64,000 bases of DNA from Ascarosepion bandense (taxonomy: Eukaryota; Mollusca; Cephalopoda; Sepiida; Sepiidae), in contig JBBBDQ010001155.1 of NCBI GenBank assembly GCA_037127315.1, positions 2,147,001-2,211,000 of the forward strand, given 5' to 3'. Below the pieces are notes generated by a model that was given only the letters and a program-made list of their open reading frames with translations, did not search any database and was not told where the DNA came from. The position numbers were made by a program, and so were the translations under genes. The stretch's first letter is position 1; every line of letters starts with the position of its first letter. Positions 1-10,740 of the stretch are shown piece by piece.

Positions 1-252
1 TCAAAAGCTGCCAGCTGTTCAAGAATCAGTTGAAATAAGAACACAGAATTTGGGTTGTTCTATGGAACAGTGTGAAGAAAGACATTACAAAACTGTGTGA
101 ATGGTTCACTTTCAGTAACATTTGCTTCAATTGCCTCTTCACTAAAACCAAAATTGCTAACAGAAATAATTTTTAAATTGATTTTTTAATCTCCCATCAT
201 TTCTTATTACCCACAAAAAATAATGTTTATAGTAATTTATTAGTTTAGTAAG

Positions 253-294
253 CTAACAAGTACTAACAAGTACTAACAAGTACTAACAAGTACT
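253..294. repeat. 10-bp tandem repeat, about 4 copies
   Basis: The unit CTAACAAGTA is repeated about four times without a mismatch. It lies in AT-rich sequence just upstream of the LINE-B fragment. The first 250 bases of the window hold nothing else that I recognise. Confidence 0.9.
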
Positions 295-299
295 GAGAC

Positions 300-800
300 A
301 CCAGGAGATTTCATCAGAAATAAAGAAAAGAGTGCAAGACTATTATGTGATATTTGTCATTCTAAATGGCAGCGAATGTTGGACACTCTTTTCAAGGATG
401 AAGGAGAGGCTCAAAGCAGTAGAAATGTGGTTATACAGAAGGATTGCCGCGGACACCATGGACTGAGCACATGAACAATGACAAGATGCTGGAGGGGATG
501 CAAATAAAAAGAAAACTCATACTTAGCATCAGGAAGAGACAGCTGAGGTCCTGGAACATGTAAAGAGGAAGGAGGGCTTGGAGAATCTAATGCTTACAGG
601 ATGAACAGAGGAAAAGAGAGAAAGAGGAAAGCAACACATGACATATTTGATGGGCTTGAGCAAATGGATGGTGGAGCGGGGTTTGGGAGAGATACCAAGA
701 GGAAAAATATTGATAGCAACAAGTGACAGGAGCAAGTGGAAGTTCATTATCACCTACATCCTTAAAAAACACAGCACATGAAGAAGAAGAAAAAGAAGAA
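300..800 (+). mobile_element. LINE-B 3' fragment (dead)
   Basis: Broken frames read GSECWTLFSRMKERLK, then EMWLYRR, then QEETAEVLEHVKRKEGLENL. These match the C-terminal tail of the longer LINE-B copy at 29.9-32.5 kb (SECWIISSKMKEKLEATEMWFYRR). The piece is truncated at its 5' end, so the endonuclease and RT cores are missing, and several stops and frameshifts are present. It ends in an AAGAAGAAGAAAAAG-type tract, as do the other two copies in the window. It is a dead-on-arrival insertion. The exact 5' boundary is uncertain. Confidence 0.85.
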
Positions 801-1168
801 ATAAACAATAAAATGCAAGTTATTTCAATTTCCTTTGGCAATCAATTCTTCGTCAACATAATTTTTCTTTCCCTATGAAGTTCATAGAATTGAATGAATA
901 ATTTGAATATTTGATTGAGATAAATATTGACATAAAATTTAGAGAATAATTTACATTTACTGTTTGTTCCAAAGAGAAATTAAAATTGATCTGAAGGAAA
1001 AAAATTTAAACATTTCCTTGCAGAAAGAAATAACTTTGGGAAGAAAAATGTTGATGCTTGTTAAAAATTGGAAGAGTAAAACCTGATTTTAAAATTTTAA
1101 AATCAAAATTAAACTGACATTAAAACTGTCATGTCTGCTAATAGTTTTAAGAACCATTGTGTCACTAA
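801..1168. other. AT-rich sequence, nothing recognised
   Basis: This stretch lies between the LINE-B fragment and SINE-1. It has no sustained open frame, tandem repeat or recognisable element. Confidence 0.6.
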
Positions 1169-1405
1169 GTGCATTGTGGTGCAATGGATATTGGCTTGGA
1201 ATGATGAATCAAAGATCTAATTTCAAATTCCAGTTGAATTTGTTGTATTCACTTACATGCAAATATGCTTGGGAAACTATGAATCTGTCAATTCTCCCTC
1301 CAGCTATGGGTAAAATAGCAGGATTGGGTTCTATAGTCTTGGTTGGCAACCAGTCTACCACAGAAAGTAATGGCAACCTACTGTGGGAAAATCTTCTGCC
1401 CAGTC
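1169..1405 (+). mobile_element. SINE-1 copy, 5' part (interrupted)
   Basis: This is a tRNA-derived SINE. Its pol III A box is TGGTGCAATGG, and a B-box-like stretch (TTTCAAATTCC) follows about 35 bases later. The family signature TTGGTTGGCAACCAGTCTAC is present near the middle. Other copies start at 41671, 50873 and 59561 (plus) and 54502 and 55258 (minus). The SINE breaks off at 1405 because a LINE-A tail was inserted, and it resumes at 1881. Confidence 0.85.
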
Positions 1406-1880
1406 GAAATGTGGCCTCCCTTTGTCTGTTCTATAAATACTTTCATGGCTTCTACTCGGACGAGCTTAAGTCACTGATGCCTCATGCAACCAGACTGGCA
1501 ACTGGGTCCCACCCATTCACAGTCAGGTTAGCCAAATGCAGACGACAATTCTACTCCTGGAGCTTCTTCTCTCTCACTTCCCACCTGTGGAACTCGCTCC
1601 TGTATTCTTGCTTTCCTGACGGCTACAACCTCCAGAAATTTAAATGCAAAGTCAATACTCATCTACTAACCACTGGACTCTAGCTCTCTCCCCACCCCTG
1701 TATAACCTTCCCTTTCTCTCCACCTATGTATCTGTCATCGCACCTGCTTTCTCTTGTTCCTTTCTAACTAGTTTGTACTCCTCACTCTTTTCTAATTAAT
1801 CTTTTTACATTTATGTAACCCCCTGCACATCAGTGGCGTTTCTGTCTTGCTCGGGGTGAAATGATTAAAAAAAAAAAAAA
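1406..1880 (+). mobile_element. LINE-A, 5'-truncated copy inserted in SINE-1
   Basis: The copy encodes the last part of the LINE-A ORF: NVASLCLFYKYFHG, later SHPFTVR, LWNSLLYSCFPDGYNLQKF and a stop near 1681. About 180 bp of pyrimidine-rich 3' UTR and a 15-base A tail follow. It is one of the better-preserved 3' ends in the window. AGTC lies at both edges of the insertion, consistent with a very short target-site duplication or target repair. The endonuclease and RT domains are absent because of 5' truncation. Confidence 0.9.
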
Positions 1881-1950
1881 GTCTGCTATGTCTCTTTCAA
1901 GACCTGATTACCTAAGCATGTATCATGTATGGTACTTAACTGACTGACTG
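1881..1950 (+). mobile_element. SINE-1 copy, 3' part
   Basis: The bases after the LINE-A A tail continue the SINE-1 consensus: a hairpin-like TCTCTTTCAAGACCTGAT segment, then a segment ending in CTTAACTGACTGACTG. The same end is seen in inverted form at 54303. This shows that the LINE-A insertion is younger than the SINE. Confidence 0.8.
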
Positions 1951-2395
1951 TGTTACTAATTTCCAAAGATTTAATTAGAATTACTAACATTGTTACATAT
2001 TCACTTCCTTCCCTGTTTACCATGGTAGGGTGTTAGAGACAATGTTGTGTGTAAGATGACTGTGAAAGAATCTGTCACAGGGAGAAGTGGATTAATGGTT
2101 ATTAGTGGTTGGATTAGCAACTCCCTTTTCTTAGAAAATGGAACTGGACTGGCCATTGGTTGCTTGTAAAGTAAAAACAATTAACAAGTGAAGCAGATAT
2201 CAGTTGACTTTAAGATACATATTCTCTTGACAACAAAATTCTTAATTACTGATTAATTTAAGATCTGAAATTGCTTCTCTATTTGCCATTAAGGACAGAC
2301 TTCATCTTCCAAAGACAAAAATTTGATTTTGATGTTCACAGATTTTTAAACAAATTTTCAAGACTCAGCAATTTCCAAGTATTTATTTACCCTAC
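1951..2395. other. No feature recognised
   Basis: AT-rich unique-looking sequence follows the SINE. It has no long open frame or repeat. Confidence 0.5.
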
Positions 2396-2740
2396 TCCCC
2401 CACTGAAGTGAGATGTGACACAAGGTCGGTTTTTAACGTTGGGAGCCCGAAACATGTACGAATGGGCAAAGGAACAAAAATTCCCCAGTCCCTGCAACTG
2501 CTGGTTGTGCTGGCCCTGGTGATGATCACCAGGTCCACCCCTCTGGTTGCAATGGTGTGGCATGGCTTCAGGGCACTGTTCCCTGGGTCAGGGCATCTAC
2601 TCAGTATAATCTTTCTCAGATGCATATCTGTCCTCGGACAGAGCTACAACTAAGCCACACTCTGCTTCGAGGAGAGAGACGCAACTGAGAGATGATTTTT
2701 GGCCCCACCCAGTACAAAATGTTCCAGGTAAGTATGCAAT
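2396..2740. other. GC-richer block of unknown origin
   Basis: This block is clearly less AT-rich than its surroundings and is open over roughly 75-80 codons on both strands. Neither translation resembles a family I know. It contains an inverted motif (CTGGTGATGATCACCAG). The block ends before a donor-like CAGGTAAGT at 2728-2736. It may be an old transposon piece or a diverged exon; I cannot decide. Confidence 0.3.
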
Positions 2741-2844
2741 TTCCAAGTAACAACTTTGACTTTCCTTGTGCCTTTTTTCTAACTACATTCATGGTAATTG
2801 CTCAGATGAACTTTTTCTGTGGCACTTAGACTTTAAGAATTTAA

Positions 2845-3172
2845 GTGTAGTACTAGATTGGCAGCTAGGTCTCATCATTTTACAGTTAAAATGACTAGAG
2901 GTAACCATAAGTTCTTGCTAACAGTTTCTTCTGTCACATTTCTTGCTTGTAGAATTCTCTTCCAGCTTTTTGCTTTCCAGTCAAATTTGATCTTCAAAAA
3001 TTTAAATGCAATGTCAATTGTTATTTTTTTGTCTTTTTTCACTCCTCTTTTCCTTGTTTTCTCATTCTTTAATGATGTTTTCTTTTTCTTATTCTTTCAC
3101 ACACACTAACCGCTTGTGTCTTAGTGACTTTATTGCCTTACATGGGGTGAAATGACTGAAAAAGAAACAACT
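2845..3172 (+). mobile_element. LINE-A 3' end, old and degenerate
   Basis: RLAARSHHFTVKMTRGN is followed by LFAFQSNLIFKNLNAM in the position of the LINE-A ORF end. A pyrimidine-rich UTR follows, then the tail ACATGGGGTGAAATGACTGAAAAAG. It has more substitutions than the copies at 1.4 and 7.1 kb, so it is an older insertion. Confidence 0.75.
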
Positions 3173-3583
3173 CATATAATAAATATTCATTTCAATTCTG
3201 ATTTTGACTTGGATAATAAAAAGATAATCTTACATGAAAAGTTATGTAAAATTTCAATTTTTAGTTTTACTTTTTCTCCCAGCTTCAGCCGTCCACCTGA
3301 AAGGTCGGCAGGATTCACTGTCACCAATGTCATTTTAATGGGTACATCTTTTGGTGGATAATATTTATTTGACAATGTTCTGGTTGAGAAAATACTGGAA
3401 ATGAAAACAAAATGAATTCAATCTCAAAATAAAAAAGTTGATTACAAACTTTACAGAAAGTTTTCCTATTTTGCATATAAACTGAATGTTACCAGTTGAA
3501 TCCGGCATTTTGTTAAAAGTTTTGAGAGGATGAAATTACGAAGTTCTCTAAAAGATAGCAGAAAAGAGTATGAAGCACAATGT
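3173..3583. other. No feature recognised
   Basis: AT-rich spacer between the LINE-A tail and the minisatellite. Both strands have frames of about 60-70 codons, which I treat as chance. Confidence 0.5.
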
Positions 3584-4711
3584 TAAATATGGGGACTGGA
3601 TAAAGTAACAAATATGGGGACTGGATAAAGTAACAAATATGGGACTGGATAAAGTAACAAATATGGGGACTGGATAAAGTAACAAATATGGGGACTGGAT
3701 AAAATAACAAATATGGGACTGGATAAAGTAACAAATATGGGGACTGGATAAAGTAACAAATATGGGGACTGGATAAAGTAACAAATATGGGACTGGGTAA
3801 AGTAACAAATATGGGACTGGATAAAGTAACAAATATGGGAACTGGATAAAGTAACAAATATGGGACTGGATAAAGTAACAAATATGGGACTGGATAAACT
3901 AACAAATATGGGGACTGGATAAAGTAACAAATATGGGACTGGGTAAAGTAACAAATATGGGACTGGATAAAGTAACAAATATGGGGACTGGATAATGTAA
4001 CAAATATGGGACTGGATAAACTAACAAATATGGGGACTGGATAAAGTAACAAATATGGGACTGGATAAAGTAACAAATATGGGGACTGGATAAAGTAACA
4101 AATATGGGACTGGATAAAGTAACAAATATGGGACTGGGTAAAGTAACAAATATGGGGACTGGATAAAGTAACAAATATGGGGACTGGATAAAGTAACAAA
4201 TATGGGACTGGATAAACTAACAAATATGGGGACTGGATAAAGTAACAAATATGGGACTGGATAAAGTAACAAATATGGGGACTGGATAAAGTAACAAATA
4301 TGGGGACTGGATAAAGTAACAAATATGGGACTGGATAAAGTAACAAATATGGGACTGGATAAAGTAACAAATATGGGGACTGGATAAAGTAACAAATATG
4401 GGACTGGGTAAAGTAACAAATATGGGACTGGATAAAGTAACAAATATGGGGACTGGATAATGTAACAAATATGGGACTGGATAAACTAACAAATATGGGG
4501 ACTGGATAAAGTAACAAATATGGGACTGGATAAAGTAACAAATATGGGGACTGGATAAAGTAACAAATATGGGACTGGATAAAGTAACAAATATGGGACT
4601 GGGTAAAGTAACAAATATGGGGACTGGATAAAGTAACAAATATGGGCACTGGATAAAGTAACAAATATGGGGACTGGATAAAGTAACAAATATGGGGACT
4701 GGATAAAGTAA
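3584..4711. repeat. 24/25-bp minisatellite, about 46 copies
   Basis: Units of ATGGGGACTGGATAAAGTAACAAAT (25 bp) or the same with one G fewer (24 bp) alternate irregularly. Rare variants (GGGTAAAG, GATAATGTAAC, GATAAACTAAC) recur with an offset of about 464-465 bp, for example at 3991 and 4456, so larger blocks have been duplicated. The minus strand has no stop codon in any frame of the unit. This produces spurious open frames of up to 383 codons rich in LLYPVP and CYFIQS. I do not regard these as genes: 24- and 25-bp units are mixed freely, which would shift any frame. Confidence 0.95.
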
Positions 4712-5129
4712 AAAAAACGAAAATTGAGAGAATTTTTTGTTTCTTTAACCTAAAAATTTTTTAATTAACACTGATATAAATTGACTGTAGAAAGTTTTCC
4801 AAGGCTGCAATATATCTTGTGTCTCAATCAAAAGTTCCACACAAAATGCTGGTGGATTTTTCCTGTCCTTTTTTTTAAGCTTTCAAAAGGGTTAAATGTT
4901 CAACCTACCTTACTTGTTGATCATCAATTCTACACCGTAGGTTATAAATACGATCATGTTTCTGAAAGAAATTCTCTCCACTTTTTACAGCAAATTCCAC
5001 TGAAAATGAGTTACCGATAGCCTCCTGGGAAAGGAAGATAACCAAAAGAAAAATTGCAGGAAAAGAAGGATAAATATAAGAGAAGTACAATGAAAAAAGG
5101 TCATGTGGAATGGCCACATATCTAAGATT
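4712..5129. other. No feature recognised
   Basis: AT-rich spacer between the minisatellite and the LINE-A pile. No motif or repeat was found. Confidence 0.5.
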
Positions 5130-5508
5130 ATTTCACATTAAAGTGGGGGTTGCCCCCAGGGCTTTATCTCTGGACTTACATTATTTTCTTATGTTTATCA
5201 ATGACCTTCCTTGTGTCATCATTTACCAACTATGGATTTATATTAACAACACAAATCATTTACACCTGTCTTAGAGTAGCAAGTCTAACAGATTCAACAA
5301 ATTAGAACTGGCAGCTGCTCTTGGCAACGATGTCCAATCAGTGGTTAACTGGGGCAAGAAATGGCTTGTAAATTTGAATGCCTCTAAAATGAAACTGATG
5401 TCTAATAATCATCATACAGAACTATTTTCTTTGCATCAAAATGGCTAATGCTAACCTCTCAGAGAACAATTCATTGCAACTTTTTGGTCTCATATTTTCC
5501 ACTGATGC
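5130..5508 (+). mobile_element. LINE-A RT remnant (oldest layer of the pile)
   Basis: Broken frames read VAPRALSLDLHYFLMFINDLP (RT motif region PQGSILSPMLFLIYINDLP in better copies). Then comes a damaged catalytic box region, LWIYINNTNHLHL in place of LGIYADDT. Then come LAAALGNDVQSVVNWGKKW and LVNLNASKMKLM. The YADD box is lost. The sequence then jumps abruptly at about 5508 to a segment belonging upstream in the LINE-A ORF, marking the start of another copy. Confidence 0.8.
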
Positions 5509-7695
5509 TTTCATCCCAGCCAGGAAGTTGCGGCTTAAAACCCATTCATCTCCCTTGTTCTTGCCTGCTTGCTCAGCCACCATTGTCCACCAGAAACACT
5601 TCTTTTGGCTTTACAGGGGCCATGCGTCGAACCATAACAGGCATCTTTTTGCCTTTGCTCGTAATGAGTGCAAAAAGATACTTAATGACGCTAAGATGTT
5701 GTTTGCTGCCAGAATGAAGCAGTGCATAGCATTCAGTTATTTAAGCTCCAAAGACTACTGGTGACTCTGTAAATGTGTGCTCAACAACAGTAAACTCTCA
5801 ATACCCCCTCTAATCAATGAATTTGAGGTCCTCACCTCTTTAGCGGACAAGGCTGAGTGCTTTGATCACAGATTCTCCACTAATTTGACACTGGACTTGT
5901 CTGGAGTATCTACACCCAACTTCCCACCTAGAACTGAGGCCCAACTGAATGATGTCCACATTATCTCCTCGCTGGTCTCTAACATTATCTCAAAGCTTGA
6001 CCTTCATAAAGCAAGCAGAAGTGATGGAATCCCAATCATAGTTTTGAAGAAATGTGCCCCTGAAATTTCCTCTTTCTTCTCTAAACTCTACAACTACGGT
6101 CTATCTGCTTCCTGCTTTTCTGCCTGTTTGAAGTCTTCCTCTGTAGTTCTTACATTTAAGAATACTGGAGAACCCTCGGACCCCGCCAATTACTGCTCTA
6201 TCAGACTCCTACTGATTTTTGGCAAAGTGTTCAAAGCTATTATCAATGCTGAGATGGTTCAGCATCTCACAGCCCACAAACTTCTCAGGCAAACAGTATG
6301 ATTTCCGCTTCACCAGGTCTACTGTTGATATGCTAACGACCATCACAGAATATATATACCAGGCTCTTGACAAGAATGGCGAAGCTTGAACTGCTACCCT
6401 GGCTATTTTCAAAGTATTTGAAAGAGTCTGGCATGCTGGCCTTCTACATAATCTGTGAAGCTATGGTGTAACTGGAAAATTGTTAGACCTAATTCAGTCA
6501 TTCCTCTCAAATTGCACAATGAAGGTAGTATTGAATGGACATGCCTCCCAATACTACCATACGAATGCGGTTGTTCCTCAAAGCTCTATTTTAGGTCCTA
6601 TGCTTTTCCTGATCTACATTAATGATCTCGGCAATGTAATAAGATCCTATGTAGGCATATACGCTGACGACACCACCATTTACTCTCACCTCGATCAAAA
6701 ATCTGCTGAGGTTGACAAAATGCACCACGCTGCCGAGCTTGAGAAGGACCTCCAATCTGTGGTGGACTGTGGTAAGAAATGGCTCGTAAACTTTAATGCT
6801 TCCAAACCGAAGTTGCTATCTATGAACCATCATAGACAATTGTCCCCACCCACCATTAGCATTGATCAGGCTAGCCTCCCTGAGAGCAAAACACTATGCC
6901 TCCTTGGCCTAATACTCTCAGCAGACCTCAAGTAGAATGACTATGTTAAATCCATAGCTACCATCAATTAACCATCATAGACAATTGCACCTACCTCCCA
7001 TTAGCATGGACCAGGCTTGCCTCCCAGAGAGTAAAACACTACGCCTCCTTGCTACTATCAATTAGCCATCATAGACAATCGCACCTGCCTCCCATTAGCA
7101 TGGACCAGGCTTGCCTCCCAGTAAAACACTACACCGCCTTGGTCTCACACTTTCAGCGGACCTCAAATGGAATGACTATATTGAATCCATTGCTAAATCC
7201 ACTGCAATGAAAGTCAGTTCTCTGTGCAGTACCCGGAAGTTTTTTCTATCTGAATCTATCCTGTATATATATAAATCTACCATCTGCCCATGCATTGAAT
7301 ACTGCTGCCATATCTGGTCGGGTGCCCCTTCTATTCTCCTCGGGCTTCTCGACAAGGTACAGCGGAGGGTCTGCAATGTGATCAATACCAACTTGGCAGA
7401 CCAGTGCGGCGTGGCTTCCCTGTGTCTCTTCTATAAATACTTTCACGGCTTCTGCTCCAATGAACTTAGATCACTGGTGTTCCCTAGATATGAATTTGCA
7501 CGAGATACTAGATTAGCAACTAGATCCCACCCTTTTACAGTGAAACCGATAGAATGCAACTGCAACTTCTACTCCAACAGTTTCTTTTCTCGCACTTCCC
7601 GACTGTGGAATTCCCTTCCACATGATTGCTTCCCCGATGGCTACAATCTCCAGGAGTTTAAATGTAAGGTCAATGGACACCTCCTAACACACTAA
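5509..7695 (+). pseudogene. LINE-A ORF2-like reverse transcriptase, broken
   Basis: This is the remains of a non-LTR retrotransposon polyprotein (RNA-directed DNA polymerase, Jockey-like). Visible parts in order: the linker (5.5-5.95 kb); LDLHKASRSDGIPIIVLKK and FKNTGEPSDPANY (RT fingers, 6.0-6.2 kb); FTRSTVDMLTTITEYIYQ (6.3 kb); LIQSFLSNCTMKVVLNGHA, then VPQSSILGPMLFLIYINDL with GIYADDTTIYS carrying the YADD catalytic box (6.48-6.7 kb); LADLKWNDYIE-type C-terminal region with LDKVQRRVCNVINTNL; and the end at FKCKVNGHLLTH. Breaks: an in-frame TGA at 5762, a frameshift near 6290, TGAs near 6386 and 6457, TAG near 6933, and a tandem triplication at 6.8-7.1 kb. It cannot encode a working enzyme. 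Confidence 0.9.
6822..7142 (+). repeat. Tandem triplication of about 100 bp inside LINE-A
   Basis: The segment AACCATCATAGACAATTG...CTTGCCTCCCAGAGAGTAAAACACTACGCCTCC occurs three times in a row, starting near 6823, 6967 and 7063. The last two copies are closer to each other than to the first. It corresponds to the MNHHR...DQASLPESKTL part of the ORF and adds stops, so it arose after or during the death of this copy. Confidence 0.85.
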
Positions 7696-7888
7696 CTCAC
7701 TCCCATTCTTTCAAACAATCTGCCCAACCCTCATCCTTGGTATCCTTACCCATCTATCACCTTCCTTCTGACATTTCCTATATCTAACCCCTCCTTCTCT
7801 TTACCTTCCCCTATGTAGCCCCATGCGTGATAGTGGCAGTGGAATGCCTTGCTTGGGGTGAAATGATTAAAAAAAAAAAAGAAAAAAA

Positions 7889-8593
7889 AAGCTAAATCTG
7901 TTGCTAAGAAGGTCGGTTTTCTGTGCAGGGCCAGGAAGGTCTTCCTGTCTGAATCCATGCTGCACATATATAAATCTACCATCCGCCTGTGTATCAAATA
8001 CTGCTGCCACATCTGGTCGGGTGCCCCTGCTATTCACCTTGGGTTTCTTGACAAAATCAAATGGTGAATAAGTAATGTGATTGATACCGACTCAGCAGCT
8101 TGGCTACAGTGGCTCTCTCACGTGACTTCCCTGTGCCTCTTCTACAAATACTTTCATGGCTTCTGCTCCAATGAATTTAGCTCACTGGTGCACCCAATGT
8201 ATGAATTTACACAAGCTACTAGACTAGCAACTAGATCCCACCCTTTTAAAGTGAAACCGATAAAATATAACTGCAATTTCTACTTTAACAGCTTTTTTTC
8301 TCGCCTGTGGAATTCCATTCAGTATACTTACTTCCCTGACACCTACAATCTCCAGGAATTTAAATGTCAGGTCAATAGACATCTTCTATCACACTAACTT
8401 GAATCCTTTCTCTCGAGCTCTTTTCTCCATCAACTCCACACCCATTACACTGGTATTCTCATCTGTCTATTACCCTCTCCTGACACCCCTATAACCTACC
8501 TCTCTTTCTCATCACTTTCTCTCTATGTAAACCTCCTGCACAACAGTGGCAGTAAAACTGCCTTGCTTGGGTTGAAATGATTAAAAAAAAACA
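7889..8593 (+). mobile_element. LINE-A, 5'-truncated copy directly after the previous A tail
   Basis: It starts at AKSVAKKVGFLCRARKVFLSE, continues through CCHIWSGAPAIHLGFLDKI and reads VTSLCLFYKYFHGFCSNEF to FKCQVNRHLLSH* at 8397. A 3' UTR and A tail follow at about 8580-8593. The last 106 codons are an open frame at 8077-8397. The middle has an in-frame TGA near 8064. It is head-to-tail with its neighbours on both sides. Confidence 0.9.
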
Positions 8594-8779
8594 TAAAATG
8601 GAATGATTATATTGAATCAGTTGCTATATCTACTGCTAGGAAAGTTTATTCACTGAGTCATGCTGGAATATAGTTTTTCTAATCAGAATCCATCTTGCAC
8701 ATTTATAAATCTTCTATTTTTCATTGTTGCATTGAATGCAGCTGCCAAATCTGATCTGGTGCTTCAGTTATATTTATGT
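8594..8779 (+). mobile_element. LINE-A fragment leading into the satellite
   Basis: This starts at AAAATGGAATGATTATATTG (KWNDYIES) and continues through ESILHIYKSS to IYVEIFRKIQRR, where it merges without a break into the first 68-bp monomer. The first monomer is therefore collinear and in frame with the LINE flank. This makes the fragment a good candidate for the birthplace of the satellite. Confidence 0.85.
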
Positions 8780-9299
8780 TGAGATCTTCCGTAAAATCCA
8801 AAGAAGGGTTTGTAATATTATTGGGACTGACCTGAAATGAGCCTCAATGAGATCTCCCGTAAAATACAAAGAAGGGTTTGTAATATTATTGGGACTGACC
8901 TGAAATGAGCCTCAATGAGATCTCCCGTAAAATACAAAGAAGGGTTTGTAATATTATTGGGACTGACCTGAAATGAGCCTCAATGAGATCTTCCGTAAAA
9001 TATAAAGAATGGTTTGTAATATTATTGGGACTGACCTGAAATGAGCCTCAATGAGATCTCCCGTAAAATACAAAGAAGGGTTTGTAATATTATTGGGACT
9101 GACCTGAAATGAGCCTCAATGAGATCTTCCGTAAAATACAAAGAAGGGTTTGTAATATTATTGGGACTGACCTGAAATGAGCCTCAATGAGATCTCCCGT
9201 AAAATACAAAGAAGGGTTTGTAATATTATTGGGACTGACCTGAAATGAGCCTCAATGAGATCTCCCGTAAAATACAAAGAAGGGTTTGTAATATTATTG

Positions 9300-10740
9300 G
9301 GACTGACCTGAAATGAGCCTCAATGAGATCTTCCGTAAAATACAAAGAATGGTTTGTAATATTATTGGGACTGACCTGAAATGAGCCTCAATGAGATCTC
9401 CCGTAAAATACAAAGAAGGGTTTGTAATATTATTGGGACTGACCTGAAATGAGCCTTAATGAGATCTCCCGTAAAATGCAAAGAAGGGTTTGTAATATTA
9501 TTGGTCCTGACCTGAAATGAGCCTCAATGAGATCTCCCGTAAAATACAAAGAAGGGTTTGTAATATTATTGGGACTGACCTGAAATGAGCCTCAATGAGA
9601 TCTCCCGTAAATTACAAAGAAGGGTTTGTAATATTATTGGGACTGACCTGAAATGAGCCTCAATGAGATCTCCCGTAAAATCCAAAGAAGGGTTTGTAAT
9701 ATTATTGGGACTGACCTGAAATGAGCCTCAATGAGATCTCCCGTAAAATCCAAAGAAGGGTTTGTAATATTATTGGGACTGACCTGAAATGAGCCTCAAT
9801 GAGATCTCCCGTAAAATACAAAGAAGGGTTTGTAATATTATTGGGACTGACCTGAAATGAGCCTCAGTGAGATCTCCCGTAAAATACAAAGAAGGGTTGG
9901 TAATATTATTGGGACTGACCTGAAATGAGCCTCAATGAGATCTCCCGTAAAATACAAAGAAGGGTTTGTAATATTATTGGGACTGACCTGAAATGAGCCT
10001 CAATGAGATCTCCCGTAAAATACAAAGAAGGGTTTGTAATATTATTGGGACTGACCTGAAATGAGCCTCAATGAGATCTCCCGTAAAATACAAAGAAGGG
10101 TTTGTAATATTATTGGGACTGACCTGAAATGAGCCTCAATGAGATCTTCCGTAAAATACAAAGAATGGTTTGTAATATTATTGGGACTGACCTGAAATGA
10201 GCCTCAATGAGATCTCCCGTAAAATACAAAGAAGGGTTTGTAATATTATTGGGACTGACCTGAAATGAGCCTTAATGAGATCTCCCGTAAAATGCAAAGA
10301 AGGGTTTGTAATATTATTGGTCCTGACCTGAAATGAGCCTCAATGAGATCTCCCGTAAAATACAAAGAAGGGTTTGTAATATTATTGGGACTGACCTGAA
10401 ATGAGCCTCAATGAGATCTCCCGTAAATTACAAAGAAGGGTTTGTAATATTATTGGGACTGACCTGAAATGAGCCTCAATGAGATCTCCCGTAAAATCCA
10501 AAGAAGGGTTTGTAATATTATTGGGACTGACCTGAAATGAGCCTCAATGAAATCTCCCGTAAAATCCAAAGAAGGGTTTGTAATATTATTGGGACTGACC
10601 TGAAATGAGCCTCAATGAGATCTCCCGTAAAATCCAAAGAAGGGTTTGTAATATTATTGGGACTGACCTGAAATGAGCCTCAGTGAGATCTCCCGTAAAA
10701 TACAAAGAAGGGTTGGTAATATTATTGGGACTGACCTGAA
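9300..10740. repeat. 816-bp (12-monomer) higher-order repeat in the satellite
   Basis: A series of variant monomers appears in the same order twice, 816 bp apart (12 x 68). The series is TTCCGTAAAATACAAAGAATGG, then CTTAATGAG with AATGCAAAG, then TTGGTCCTGACC, then CCGTAAATTACAAAG, then AATCCAAAG. The first series starts near 9325 and the second near 10141. Confidence 0.8.

Larger units (their letters stand above)
5509..7888 (+). mobile_element. LINE-A, longest plus-strand copy
   Basis: This copy starts inside the ORF, in the linker after the endonuclease (FIPARKLRLKTHSSPLFLPAC). It runs through RT and the C-terminal region to the 3' UTR and A tail at about 7869-7888. The APE endonuclease is missing. 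Its 5' edge abuts an older LINE-A remnant, and its A tail abuts a further truncated copy at 7889. The coding part is described separately. The UTR carries the family end CTTGGGGTGAAATGATT followed by A-rich sequence. Confidence 0.9.

Noticed and set aside
2392..2653. Opposite-strand frames of 77 and 81 codons in a GC-richer block
   Set aside because: Both strands are open over the same bases and neither shows a known domain, so it is noted only as a compositional anomaly.
3513..4664. 383-codon minus-strand open frame rich in LLYPVP repeats
   Set aside because: It is the read-through of a 24/25-bp minisatellite whose minus strand lacks stop codons in every frame; several overlapping frames are equally open.
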